Shown in pieces: positions 33,851-46,400 of a stretch of 64,000 nt of DNA. This DNA comes from Embiotoca jacksoni. Its lineage: Eukaryota > Chordata > Actinopteri > Embiotocidae. Each line of letters opens with the position of its first letter. Within the stretch, counting starts at the first letter, position 1. The notes under the pieces are model-generated. The model saw only the letters and a list, made by a program, of their open reading frames with translations. It searched no databases and was not told the DNA's origin. Location of the stretch: NCBI GenBank assembly GCA_022577435.1, contig JAKOON010000009.1:6622911-6686910 (forward strand), in the 5' to 3' direction. The translations under genes and the position numbers were made by a program.

Positions 33851-36800
33851 CGTGGGTACAAGGTTTACTGAACTTAAGGATAGCTCCATCAAAACTAATG
33901 AAAAATAAGGCAAATGAATTTGAATGCACCTTCTGTAGATTCCTATTTCACCATGAGGAGAAAAGCACAGCGATTTGACATTGCAGTCCCACCATGCAGC
34001 ATATAATTCTATAACATTTTGTTCTACTATCATGGAATATATTTCCTGTATGCAGTATTATATGTAATACGCATTTTTCTCTCTCTTTCGCAATCTTTTT
34101 GACACGCACGCACTGTCGGCATGGGAGCCGAGCAAAGACTGTGTAATTGCCGTTTAAAGAAGAGCCGTCACAGTTTGAAGTGAGCTCAGGTCCTGCTAAA
34201 CCTTCATTTAGCATCTCTTTTGCTCTGACTTCTTTAAACCTCCTGATCTGTAGGCCTCAGCTTTCCTCTGAGTAATGAGAAATGGGGAAAGCCACGAGGA
34301 ACACGCTGGGCGTCACGATAACGCGGTGATTGAAATGGAAGGTACAGTGTACAGATGGTGTTACTAAAAGAAATGCGGAGGAGCTTTTGACGAATCGGTG
34401 TGTGAAATATTGGTCTATATGGTAATGGTGGTTGTGAAATGCATTTTCCACAGAAGACAGGGCCTACTTTCCCTTGTATGATGTATTGCTTTCATTATTT
34501 TGCCATCAAATAAAAGTGCTGTAATCACTTTTTGGGTCACTGTTTCACATGTTCTCTTGTCAGCTTCGCATGCAGCAGTGAAGAGGGACGACCAAACTGA
34601 ATAATGATTATTCCAGTGTTTTTCCTGCAATGCGATTTTGTTTGATTTTCTCCTTTAATACAGAACTTGAAGGTATTCTTTGCCGGCCATTCACATCATG
34701 TTGTTATTTAAAAAAAAAAAAAGATTTGCCTATTTATAAAAGTGACAGAATGCAATCCACTCCATCATCTGTGACCTTTAGCGACATATGTTGTGCTGTA
34801 TTCAGTCAGTATTAGTGAAGGACAAAACGAGATTCCAATACGTGCATCAAGATTATTCTTCCATCTTTGATTCGTGAGGCTCAGTCATGACAACATAAAT
34901 CTAATTTGAAACGGTGGTTGCATGGTGAGTCTGTCTGTTCCAACCTTAAGGTCAAACATGTTTCCAAATGATACACAGTGAGTTAGTCAACCCCGTAATC
35001 ATTATTAGTGGCAAATATTGACCTGTATTGTATATTAAGTTATCGTTACAAAACAACCATGTGATGTCCTCTCAGGACATCTGTTGCATAAACAGGAAGT
35101 GTAACAATATCACAGTCCCTTTATTGTACTCTAAGTCAATACATCTGAGCACACAAATACACGAGACCTATTTGCATATTGTGAAGCCATGAATAGAATG
35201 CAAACACAATTCGATTCGTGAAAGACTGTTGCTTATAAAATACAGAGACTCTCCTCTTTGTTACCTTTCTGCCATCACTCTGCAGTATTGTGAGAGGGAG
35301 AACACAAGAGGCCAAGGCCCATGAAATTATGCAGGATATCCTCTGTAATCATTTTGTTTGTTTACTGGTATAAATATTGAGCCCATTAGTGTGACTCACA
35401 CTCTTCTACTGTACTGTGTGTCTATGGACCTCATTCATCGCTTTCTTGTTAGGCATGGAGGAAATGAGTCATTGGTTATGAGGAATGTGAAATCATGTCT
35501 TTGCAAGGATAATAAAATACAATGAATATTCTGTGTTTAGCAAAGTGGCCTCAGGCAAGCAATGTCAACAAATACATAAACCAAAGGGAAAAACTAAAAT
35601 ACTGTCTCACTGATGCAAAGCAACTGAAACCACGACAACTACAAATGCAAGGTGTCACATCAGCTTCAAACTTGGACTTTGGACCTGCAGTTCCAGTCTG
35701 ACCTCCGACAAGCAAGCACAGACAGTAATACAGTTCAACCAATGGACAGGTGCCGAGGACAAGTTGATCTGACAGTCAAATGCCCATTCGGGCCAGAAAC
35801 CAAACCAATTTCTCTTTTGTTGCCATTTGTGTAAAGTGTTAACATTTTACATTTGAAACTCAAACATATAATAAGTTATTCACATTTTCTGCTCAATACA
35901 TAGATGAATACAGAGTTTATGCCACAGTAACATTATATAGCTTTTATTAAATGCCTCAGCTAAATGTAATGCAGGTTGACTCATTCATTTCCAGCAATAA
36001 ATCCTCAGCAAGTTGAAGTTGTTCTTGTGCTTAAACACTCAGGCAGTGACCATTAAGATAAATTCATTTTCACGGCCCTCTGCATGAAATAGTGCTTAGT
36101 TGGCATTGCACAGATTGCATTAGGAGGCCATTCGCGTGGCACTCAGACCATAAAGAAAAATAAATGCACAGAAAGTAAAATCCTGCTGCAAGCAAACTGA
36201 CCTGAAACATTTTTGTAATCAATGTCAAATCTGAGCTGTGGAGAAATAAACTGTCAATACCTTTGAAATGGCAGGTCTAAAATACACTTTCCTCAAAGAC
36301 GAAAATATTGATTTTGTATTTTGTGTGAGGGTATTTCAAAAGCAGCAGAAAAGACAGATGATAAGATGTATGTGAAGTGCCATAAAAGGTTTGATTCATC
36401 ACATTTGTTTTGACAAAAATATTTCAGCTAATGTTTATGTTATTCTTTTGACGCGAGAAACACAAAGCCAACGATCGCTCCTCTTTTAGAAGGTTTTATC
36501 TTCTTCTATATAATGCATTGCTCTAAAATATGAAAGCCTCCCTGGAAACTTGATAGCACTTTCCCATGAAGTTAAACTTTAAATGATAGTATTTAGCAGG
36601 GGAATAGCTACCCGTCCCTGGTTCTGTCTGCTGTAAACGGATCCTTAATGTTTCTTGAGAGGTTTCCCTGCCCTATTCATGTTTACGACCACACACAACA
36701 CTTGTTTCCACCCAAGCACAGCTAGTCAAGCAACAAATTAGCTGCGACTGGTGGAGCAAAAAATACTCTCCGAGGGCCGTCGTGAAAGCCGAGCCTGACA

Positions 36801-37748
36801 TCCATTTAGCTGCTTCAGGGTGGGATGCCAGTCAACAAGATGAGAGAGCTCTGCCATTTTGTTCAATAAATACTTCAAAAGAAGTGAAGTGCAAAGGGGT
36901 CTCTTTGAATAAAACATAAATAATCCCTTTCATGCAATTTGCATGCATATGAAACGGACCCTATTTTCTATGGGCCCAGCATCATTATATTTCTGTGGCC
37001 TAAGTTATCTTGCGTTCAAAATCAAGTTAAACAAATTTGTGGCCGTGCAACAAGTGGTACGGTCTTTTTGAAACACGGCACGAACATTTCTGAGCCCCTT
37101 TCTTTGCACAGTAAAAGACACGTCTGCCATTTCTTTGGGAAAACAGATATTCCCATTTCGTCGCAGGTTTCTTTAGTTATAATGCTAAATCAATAAGACT
37201 GCTCTAATGAAAAGCTCGGCGAACACTCAGCTGTCATCATGAGAGAGCAAATGAGTTTGTCTAAACCGCGCACAGCTCCCTGGTTACACTTTTCGATTTT
37301 CTGCTCTTGCAGAGTGAGACACTGATATTAGAAAAGTCCTCGTGTGTATGTGGGTTCCAGCTTACCTGACAAATTGTTTCCTACCTCTATACTTCCAGAG
37401 ATGAACTCGACATCTTTCCCTCTCTTCTGTAAGAAAGCTGACAGCTGACCTGACGGGGAGGACAAGCTATTGAGCCCTTTCTCTGAAAAGGGGTCTTCAG
37501 ACCTCATTTTAAAATGTTTTTCTATTTCTTTCCAAAGTGAAAAATCTAGTGACAATTCAACTAATATAACAACAGGTATATAATGGCAAATTAAATCCTT
37601 ATATGAAGACCTTTGTGATCTATCCAAATTGAAATGTTATGTTATCAGGGTTCAGACAGCTTTTTTTAACAGTTAAGTTCCATCACTGTTTAATCAGCAT
37701 CAAAGTGATGCTTGTAAAAATAGTCCCAGGCTGGGCACAAGATCAGTC

Positions 37749-37776
37749 CCTCATTCATTCATTCATTCATTCATTC
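37749..37776 (+). repeat. (TCAT)n short tandem repeat
   Basis: About seven CATT/TCAT units. Confidence 0.9.
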
Positions 37777-37880
37777 ACTACGTACTATAACAGACACTCC
37801 AGCAAACAGCACAACCAACTTTAGTTATTAGTAAAGTTTAACTTGAGTAAGTTTAATTTCGTTAAACTGTTTCAAAGAGA

Positions 37881-38004
37881 GGGCGACACAGTGCCTGTGC
37901 AGTAGTTAGAATTGTGGCCTCACAGCGAAAAGGTTCTGGGTTGTAATCCGGGCCCGGGCCTTTCTGTGCGGAGTTTGCAAGTGGGTATAGATAATGGATG
38001 GATC
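37881..38004 (+). repeat. SINE-like interspersed repeat, internally deleted
   Basis: Begins GGCGACACAGTGCCTGTGCA with GTAGTTAGAATTGTGGCCTC, B-box-like GGTTCTGGGTTGTAATCC, then CTTTCTGTGCGGAGTTTGCA, and ends ATGGATGGATCC. This is the widespread fish repeat with a tRNA-like promoter. The segment normally between TTTGCA and the GGATGGATGG tail is missing. Confidence 0.6.
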
Positions 38005-38848
38005 CTTCAAAGAGCTTTGATTATCAAAGACTTTCAAACACGAGCAAATGTATAAACTTTGTTAAAGATGATGACCGTTGATAAAAAGCAACTTTCTTTG
38101 AGCCAGAGTAGACACTCTTTTTTTTTTGTCAGTAACTTTTGATCTAAATACGGTCCACACTTCATCTGCCCTCCTCTGACTCCTGTTACAATTTTCTCTT
38201 TCATGTGCAACCAGCGCAGTTCATCAGAATCTCCTCCGTTCACCACATTTAGACTACTTTTGGCCGTTCCCCCTCCACTGTCACATCTTATCAATCATCC
38301 TGCAAAGCAAACAATACTAATAGGCTGTGCGAGCAATTGTTCTCAATTAAATATGTATGAATACACATGAATGAAGTCTGTGTGAATGCATATCAGTAGA
38401 CAGCGAGGGAACAGAGGCCGTGTAGGTCGGTGGTAGTGATTGTTATCCGGCTGGCTCGTGGAATTTGGCAGAGGGGCAGACGCTCATGAGCAAAGAGAGC
38501 GTGGTCTTTTATCTAAAAGGGTAACTGGGCCACGGCATCACAGGAGGGGTACGATCTAACTGGGCACCCTCAAGTGTCACACAAGGACAGTGGGAACAGT
38601 AATGGGCGGAGGGTCATGAATCAGAGAGTCTTGAGGCTGTGAGGGAAAGCTCTGCATGAAAAATCAGGGCTGATGTGTGAACGCACACGGGTTAAGTAGA
38701 CATAATCCTTCAAATGTAATACATATAGTCCAATAATTAGTGGAACTGGAATAATTATGAACGATTTATTATTTTGGTCATTGCTCTGGTTTGTGCCACC
38801 GCCTATTGGCATCATTTAAAGCCAGCAAAAGCCAACAGGGATTGATAT

Positions 38849-38867
38849 CCCCCCCCCCCCCCCCCCC
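38849..38867 (+). repeat. Homopolymer C19
   Basis: Nineteen C in a row followed by GCCCCTCC. Confidence 0.9.
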
Positions 38868-39681
38868 GCCCCTCCTTCATGGTGGAGGCTTACGGGGACC
38901 GTCTTTTTTGCTGACAGCAGTAGCTACAGCAGCAGAAATTAACAAAGCCTTTCAGTTTGCTCCCTGTTGAATGTGATGCGGAAAAACTTTATGTTTGCGC
39001 GCGTTGAGGCTCCAGACCACATTTGAGTGGTGTAGCGTATGTGGTGATTACCCACATGCCATCTAGAGTATATGTAGAGTGCTCTATGTGTTTGTACTCA
39101 CAGTGCGTGCGTGGGATTGCCAATTTGAGGAGGTTCAGCTTGATCATGGTTTCATACAGCTTCATAGTCTCCTCTCCTGTTGAGAGACATTTACACACAC
39201 ACACATATGCTGAGCATTTCCCTTTGTTTGACAGGGAAATGTCTTTACTTCTCGTGTTACCCCGCCAGGTTTCATTCAAATTAGACTTGTGGTATCTTTC
39301 ATATCAAACCCATCAAGATCTAATAACAATAGAAACTATCAGTTATTGTATGATAAGAAAAAGTGAGTTAGCCAAGTTATAATGAGTCCCCGGTAGATCT
39401 GTCTGTTCACCCTCATCAGTAATCTCCCCCTGAATTGGGAGGGCTGAGGACACAGGAAACCACGTTAATTAGTCTGACAGCGTCCTGCTCCTGGCCGAGT
39501 TAAACATCATTAAGATGGACAGCGGCGCTACTCAAAAGGTAACACTCATATATTCTGTGACTCTACTCTGCTGTGGCACAGAGATTTTAAAGGTTAGAGA
39601 TAATGTATGGAGTTTATTTGCGACACCACGAGGATGACGTTGGGCGGGAATAACAGGCAGTAAACGTCCATTATTAGTGTG

Positions 39682-39687
39682 TTTATT
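39682..39687 (-). promoter_or_regulatory. Candidate vps50 polyadenylation signal
   Basis: TTTATT on the plus strand (AATAAA on the minus strand), the first such hexamer I found downstream of the vps50 stop, implying a 3' UTR of about 1.6 kb. Pattern match only. Confidence 0.2.
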
Positions 39688-40150
39688 GTGTTAGAATCAT
39701 CCCGGTTCAACCTACAATTCCAACACTGATTACTGATTTTTACTATAGTGCACTTGACCCTTAACATCAATTGACAATTTTAAATATTTGCTTCAGGTGA
39801 TAAGTTACAAGATAAAGCGAGGTGATAAATGGCAGTACACTTCCAGCAATCATCATATAAAAACCCAAACAAGACACAAAACAAAACGAAAAAAATAAAT
39901 ACAGACGTCGTTCAAAACATTCACATTTACAATATTCTTCTTGGAATAGTTGCACACAAAATATATATGAAGCTGTATCAAAAACTGTAACTTCATCTTT
40001 TTTTTTCTTTTGAGAGTAAATCAAACCTCTCTGCCGGTGTGATCAGGTTAAACCGATGGAGATGACTGGAGGGAAGGGGGGAGCCTTGGAGGAAAGCTTT
40101 TGTAGCGAGTGAACTAACTACAATATACTCACGCACCTACAATACAGATA

Positions 40151-40151
<1 letters not shown>

Positions 40152-40185
<34 letters not shown>
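40152..40185 (+). repeat. Homopolymer A34
   Basis: Thirty-four A; a poly-T run in the vps50 sense strand, possibly the tail of an old retroposon (inference). Confidence 0.9.
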
Positions 40186-40186
<1 letters not shown>

Positions 40187-40822
40187 CCTGCTCAGGAAGA
40201 AAAAAAAATGCTTAAGTCCAAGAAAAGCACTTTCACAAAGAGTTGCAAAAACTCTCCTCGGGAAGATGAAATCAATCCCTTCTCAGGTGGGACAGATGGT
40301 AGACACAAATGCAGCCGGTGCACATACCTGTATAATCTAACTATGTCAATGCCAAATACAGTAACTTATATTACTTTCAGAATCATCATTATATTCGATT
40401 TTTCTTATTCATGGACAAAACAAAACAAAAAGACAGAAGCAGAGAATCCAGTCAGGTGCCACAAATACCCTGACTTAATATACAGCCACCGCACAGGCTG
40501 GGATAACTTATGACGAAGGATTAATGTGAACAATAAGACAGATCCACTGTCGCTCTGCGAGTTACAACCAATATAATCTTCTCATGGGACATACCGTATT
40601 TTCCACAGAGCTTAACGACATGACACGAGTCAGATTTAGCAGCTAACACATGTTCGCTCGTTGTTTTCTTGAACCTGAAGGTAGGAGTCGCGTCAGACAT
40701 CGAGCACATTCGGTGAAATCAAACGCGGAATGTCTTAAGCAGCCACGCGGTCGGGTGACACGGTCAACTGTTAGATCCTGTATTCGTAGCAGTTTATCTG
40801 GAGAGACAGACTCCGGATAGCT

Positions 40823-40863
40823 CAGCTCCTTAAGACACCGTCTTACACCGTCTTAAGGAGCTG
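40823..40863. repeat. Perfect 14-bp inverted repeat (hairpin), 13-nt loop
   Basis: Arms CAGCTCCTTAAGAC (40823-40836) and GTCTTAAGGAGCTG (40850-40863). The loop plus arm also contains two direct copies of ACACCGTCTT. Lies 456 bp downstream of the vps50 stop, so probably in its 3' UTR. No T-rich tract or other sign of a terminator. Confidence 0.85.
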
Positions 40864-41318
40864 AAGACGTGACAATTTTTGCGGTGGAAGACGGCTCGCG
40901 GGACAAAAATGAGCGAGCGGGCATGTTTGCAAATGAAAACACGAGGGCATGCGTTACGGTCTGTTTCTGCAGAGAAGAACTGCAGCATGCTTGAGTGTGA
41001 AACTGAGGTTCGGTATACGTGTCCATCAGTATGTCGTGAAGTGCATTCAACAAGCAACCGTTTGTGTTTTGGAGCCTGTGACGATGAGCAGATAAGCAGC
41101 ATTGGGCTAAATATGAAAAGGTTTGTATGCAGCGGCTGTAGAGCGGGCGGGTACCGTAAAGCTTGTCGAACACATCTCAACATGTATAGTGTGAACTGAA
41201 AATTAAGACATTCGTAGCCGAGCTCCATCTCTTGTGTATAGCCTTTGGGAGTTCCTCTGGTGGCGTGTCAGTGTCTGCGGGCTGGTCGATACATCTGGGA
41301 ATTGATCCGCGGATCAGT

Positions 41319-41438
41319 TTATCTCTTGGGTCTGTCGATATCATCGATGGCCGCCAGGAGTTTCTGACGAGCCTTTTTGTTTATATGCGAGCCCAGACAC
41401 ACGTTCACCAAGTTGGCGAGCTGCTTCATGGAGTACTC
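41319..41438 (-). CDS. vps50: vps50 last exon
   Basis: 120 nt: 39 codons and TAA (41321-41319). Reads EYSMKQLANLVNVCLGSHIN then KKARQKLLAAIDDIDRPKR. Acceptor cacgctag; starts in phase 0 after the NHR of the previous exon. This tail is among the best-conserved parts of the family. Confidence 0.95.
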   Translation of the reverse strand, partial: EYSMKQLANLVNVCLGSHINKKARQKLLAAIDDIDRPKR

Positions 41439-43344
41439 CTAGCGTGAAAAAAACCAAAAAAAAACACCACACAAACAGTCAGAAAATAAAACATGAATGT
41501 CAGACTTTACCAGAAATGCACATGTTCACATTTTTAGCTTTATCCAGCAGCCCGCTGCACCGTCTCACCCTGTGGTTCTTGATGAACTGCTCCATATCGT
41601 TCTCAGTCAGGTAATAGGCCTTGATGTAGGTTTCAACAAACTCCTTGTCAGGGATAGGTCGCAGGTCGGTCAGCTTCTCCAGCTTCATCAGGAACTGTTG
41701 AAAGTCCAGCTGCATCAGGGCCCGGCCCTCGTTGCTGCATTTCTTCACATTAGCGTAGCTACAGCGGAGGACCGAGGAGAAACAAGCGGTTAGCACCGGA
41801 CTGAGCAATCGGGTACAGGTGGGCAGCGGCTGGAATACATTTTGATTCATGAAAGTCATCACGGGTTGGTCATCCATCTCTGGCCTGACTTTTGTGTTTC
41901 CTGTCATACATTTTGCACACTTGTAAAATCCAACCAACGCTCGTCGTCCTCGACAATCCTGCATTGCATTTCTCTGGCAAGCTGGCAACTGTCTAAACCT
42001 GGACTGGTTCAACGGACCACCATACACAACCCAACGATTGCCTTTCCAAAGTGCTCTGAGTGTACAAGGTATCCAGGCGATTAAAAGGTTCAAAACAGTC
42101 ATTTTTCATTCAGCTTTGCACGATTACGTGTACTGAAATTATGGACGAGAGCTTGAATCAATTTCAGGAATTACCAAGTAGTGTTTCATCTGAAATTCTA
42201 GGTTAACTTGTCTGCTTTTGAATGAGAAGGTCATGTTAACTACTTGCCTTCATTACTCCCCCCTTCTGCCTTTCACCGTGAACTAATTATGCATTAAAAA
42301 CTGTTTCAGCTTGCCTTGTGCCAAAGTCTGTTCATTTTGGTCAAAATGACAGAATATCAAAATTCTGTCAAAATACCAGCAGAAATTTAATATTTCATTA
42401 ATATGGGAATGAAAAGAGAAGATTTGCGAGAGTGTATTATTTTAGTAACTAAATTTTGTACAGTTGAATGATGGGTAATTCCGGCAATAACTGAAATTGC
42501 ATGCCGAGATGTTTGTTTAACTCTAAGTTGTGGCAGTGGCTAGAATCTCTATGGAAATAAGTTCCAATAACTTTCACTGTTTGTATTTATGTCTTTGTGA
42601 GTCCATATCCCGTGTCGGATTGTGTCTGTGGGATTTTGCTTTGGTTTTCGTTCTGTCCTCTGAATCTTTGGACCAGCGTGTTCTGTGTATATTATTGAAT
42701 CAGCTCAAAATATGATAAAACATTAAACTCTGTTGTGTGGCAGCTACTGTATCTACTATTACACTATTTTCTCTGATTAAATTTCAGTGGCTGGAATTTT
42801 CTTTAATAATGTGGGTGCCGAGGCTGGACCAGTTAAAAAAAAAACCTGCTTTTTATGATGTTACAGTGATTTCCTGACTCCCGGGTGCGTGTCGCGTCAG
42901 GAGAACGGTGCGTGTGGGCCAGAGCACACGTGTATCTCAGTGCGCGAGTGTTTCTGTTTGTGTTTCATGTGTTTGGCAGCACGGACTGTTGTCCACTGGC
43001 AGGTCAGAGTCTGTGACATCTCCAGTACATTAGCGCGCCACACAGACAGGTATGCTCTCTGTAAACTCTCCCCCTGTCTCATATTTCAGCTTTTCTCTCT
43101 TCTGTTTCCATTTTCCTGCTGTCATCTCTTCTCTTTTCTCGCTCGTCTGCCTGTCAGGCCTGCTGGAGTTTTTTTTTGGTGCAGAGTGTTTGAGCTTCAG
43201 CTCAGAATGCAGAAAGGGGCATTTTTGCGAGTCTCTGAGGGGAGACGAGCGCTGGACAGAAAAATTGAATAACAAACTGAAGGAGTCGGAGTCCAAACAA
43301 AAAAATATGACCACTCTATCTTGGTGTGCCAGAGGGGGTGGCAG

Positions 43345-43420
<76 letters not shown>

Positions 43421-46400
43421 GCGTGCGTGTGTGTTGGAGGGAGAACAAGGCGAGCGGCAGAAGTCTGCAACAGCATCTTAAATTTACCGAGCATCACATT
43501 CGTAATGGGCCATTTGCTCATTGGAAGGGGTTCTAAAGTTCTCTTACGCAATGAGAGGAAAAGCGCTCAGCAAAATGTGTGGAGAGGTAAACATGTTCCC
43601 TTTTTTCTCAGAGGATGAGGGCAAGCGTTCCACCTATGCTTCATATCCAACGTTTGTCTTAAAACACTTGGAAAGCCCAAAACCACTTAGCGAGCGTTTG
43701 TTTTGAACCTAAACCGCTTTCTATGGTTGCCGTTACAATCCCACGAACACTTTTGGTGTAACCTGCTTTAAATTAGCAGCCAAAGATGACTTTGTTGTGA
43801 ACATCAGGCTCCTTTCTTCGCAGTGAAATGTATAATTGTCAGCTGTTAACTTGTCGCTTCGTCGCCCCGCTGCCGCTCTAACTCAGTGTTGCTGTCTGTC
43901 TGATCAGAGGGATGCATCACACCTCCCATATGAAAACCTGGTCTCTGAGTAAAAAAAACAGCAAGCGGCGAGAGAGAGAGAAAGAGAAAAAAAAAACCAC
44001 TCTGTGATGTTCTGTCACCTATCATAACCCATATCTCCCGCTTACTAGGGAGAAAGTGGTGAAATGCATTTCAAGGGATGTGTCAAGAGCATTTTGCGGT
44101 TTGTGTGAGTGGCCTGTATAAGGCGATACCGTGATGGGCATTTTGGTGAGGCTGAAGAGATGTGACTGACACAGAGGGTTTCCAGTGTGAGGAAAGGAGG
44201 CGATGGCAGGAATTTTGAATGCTTTTTCTCGGAGGATAACGCCAAAGGGACCTGGCAACGGAGTCTTATGCAGCGTAGGTAATTTCCTCTGTTCTTCACA
44301 GTGTTTGACAACATGTTTTGGAAGGAATTTTTCCACTTTTGTTAATTTATGATGTGCAGATGTTTAAGATTCGGGATCATCTCGGAGAGAAATAAAGAAA
44401 GACAGTAAAGTGAGAAAGAGTATTTCTTTAGAGGATGAAGGGGGGGGGGGCTCCAATCACTGTGACGCAATCCCTTAGACATGCTGGTAGGTATCTGTAC
44501 ACGACACTACTGACACAATTTATGACTGTAACCTGAGAGTAGGAATGACAGACAAAACAAGAAAAGACAGGAGCAGCCTCATGTTTTAAGAAATAAAACC
44601 ACCCCTCCACAGGTCTGCCCTGTATTTATCTTGGTTACACTACTTCTCTGAATAATTCATCATTCTAACACGCAGACTAAGAAATCTCTGTGTTTTTCTT
44701 TCACATTTCATTCCTCTTTGCAGCGCAGTGTCACCCAGTATCAACTTAAAATGCTGCTGAGGCATCCAAAAAAAATATTTAATGCATTTAAACCTTCTGC
44801 TGCAGCTGACTGAGGATTTACTGTTCTGACTGTCTGTGTTATTTACTGGTTTTAAGATGCTTTTTTAAAACAACTTTATATTCATGAATAACTGTATTCA
44901 ATCAGGTGAGAACTGTTACCCGAATGGCATAATTTCCACAGAATACCACGATTAAGACACTTGGGCTGGGACACAGTAAAAACATTTTCATATAAAGGAT
45001 GTTTATAGTACATTTGACCTTTAGAACTTTGTTTTGTTGTCTTTCATTCATTAGACAAATGACAGCTCAGACTCTTAAGACGTAAAGAGATGGATGTTAC
45101 TCGTGGGGGGAAAGCCAATAGCGTGACAAAATAAACTAAAGACAAACTGCAGTCTGTTGTACTCTTAACTGGAGAAACTAAAAGTCCACAAAGTCATGCT
45201 CAGGTAAAGTTACAGGAACTGCAGGCAAACTTGACTCAACTCCTGCTGCCACTGAATCTGGCTAAAATACCTAAAAGCTGAATTTGACATTTTGTAAAAT
45301 CTCTGTCCAATAACTGAGCTGCTTGTGAATCCTTGTGACTTTTACTTACAAGCTGCAGTTGGCTCATAACTCGTGTTACAAGTCCCTTCATCACAAAGAA
45401 AGAAGAACCTGTCCGTCAAGTGCAGGCTGGATTACGTGCTCACGCACATGAAGCCTTTCCTCAGCTAACCTCTTATTTTTTGTCTTAGTAGACAAACTTG
45501 TCCAATTAAAAGTTTGCAACACACTGCTTGGAGTCACGCTTTCATTCAGCAAGTGAGTGAGGAAATACTGTATTGTGCACAGTAAAAAGATGCTTTTCTC
45601 CACAAGGTTTTACAATAACTCGTAGTGACAAAAAAAAAAAAAAAAAAAAAACTTCAGCAAAAATTACCCAAGGCTGAACACGTGCCCGTCATGTTCAAGA
45701 GGTGTGTTATGACTGTCTTACCCCTCGACAAGAGTCCTGTTGGCCAGGCGGATGCAGTGCTCCCACAGGACGTTGGAGACAGGCAGTGGGATGCGCACAT
45801 GTCTGGAAACATCACCCAGCCGCTTGTTAAATTGCTCAAATTCCTGGAAAGGTGGAGGAGAAAGCAAAGGTGAACATATTCAGGAGTAAACTTGCAGTGA
45901 AAGAGAAAGAGGATGGAGGGTGTTCTTCAGTGGAAAACCAATAATCAGCCTGGAATTTATTTTATGTAATCAGATTAATTACTGATATTTAGAAAAAGAT
46001 AAACTAAACTTGTCTAACAAAGACATATCTGAAAAAATAAAGGTAAAAAAACAAATTAGTTTGTGTAAGGTATCTAAGAAACCACAACCGACGTTATATA
46101 TAAGACGCATCCCTACACGACTACATGCACGAACAGATCTAAAGAGGAACAATACCTCTTTAGATTACAAACTGGAAGATATAAACAAATTTAAATCTTC
46201 ATGAACAACACTATGTCTGGATTTCCTCGTACTCACTCTCGACTAGACAATCTTAACTTGGAATGATGTTATAAACCTACCTCGTGTTGTGAGGCGCACA
46301 ACCGAATTATTAACTGTGAAAAATAAACTGCATTTTGTGTCTCTTTTAACTCAAACTTTAATCATTCAACATACAGTATGCAATCTAAAGAGTGACGTAA

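Larger units (their letters stand above)
33319..41318. other. Intergenic region between third Tc1 element and vps50 stop
   Basis: 8 kb with no recognisable gene. Contains a non-autonomous repeat copy (33600-33850), a short CATT array (37749-37776), a SINE-like fragment (37881-38004), C19 (38849-38867), A34 (40152-40185) and a hairpin (40823-40863). The right end must include the vps50 3' UTR (minus strand). Confidence 0.6.
41759..45721 (-). other. vps50 intron with TG microsatellite
   Basis: 4 kb. Contains the long TG array at 43346-43434. An open frame running leftward from about 42102 into the penultimate exon is intron read-through, not extra coding sequence, because a good acceptor lies at its exon boundary. 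Confidence 0.65.

Noticed and set aside
41500..42102. 200-codon minus-strand open frame joined to the vps50 penultimate exon
   Set aside because: The part right of 41758 lies upstream of a good acceptor and has no similarity to vps50; the spliced junction with the 45722-45843 exon fits phase and family sequence.
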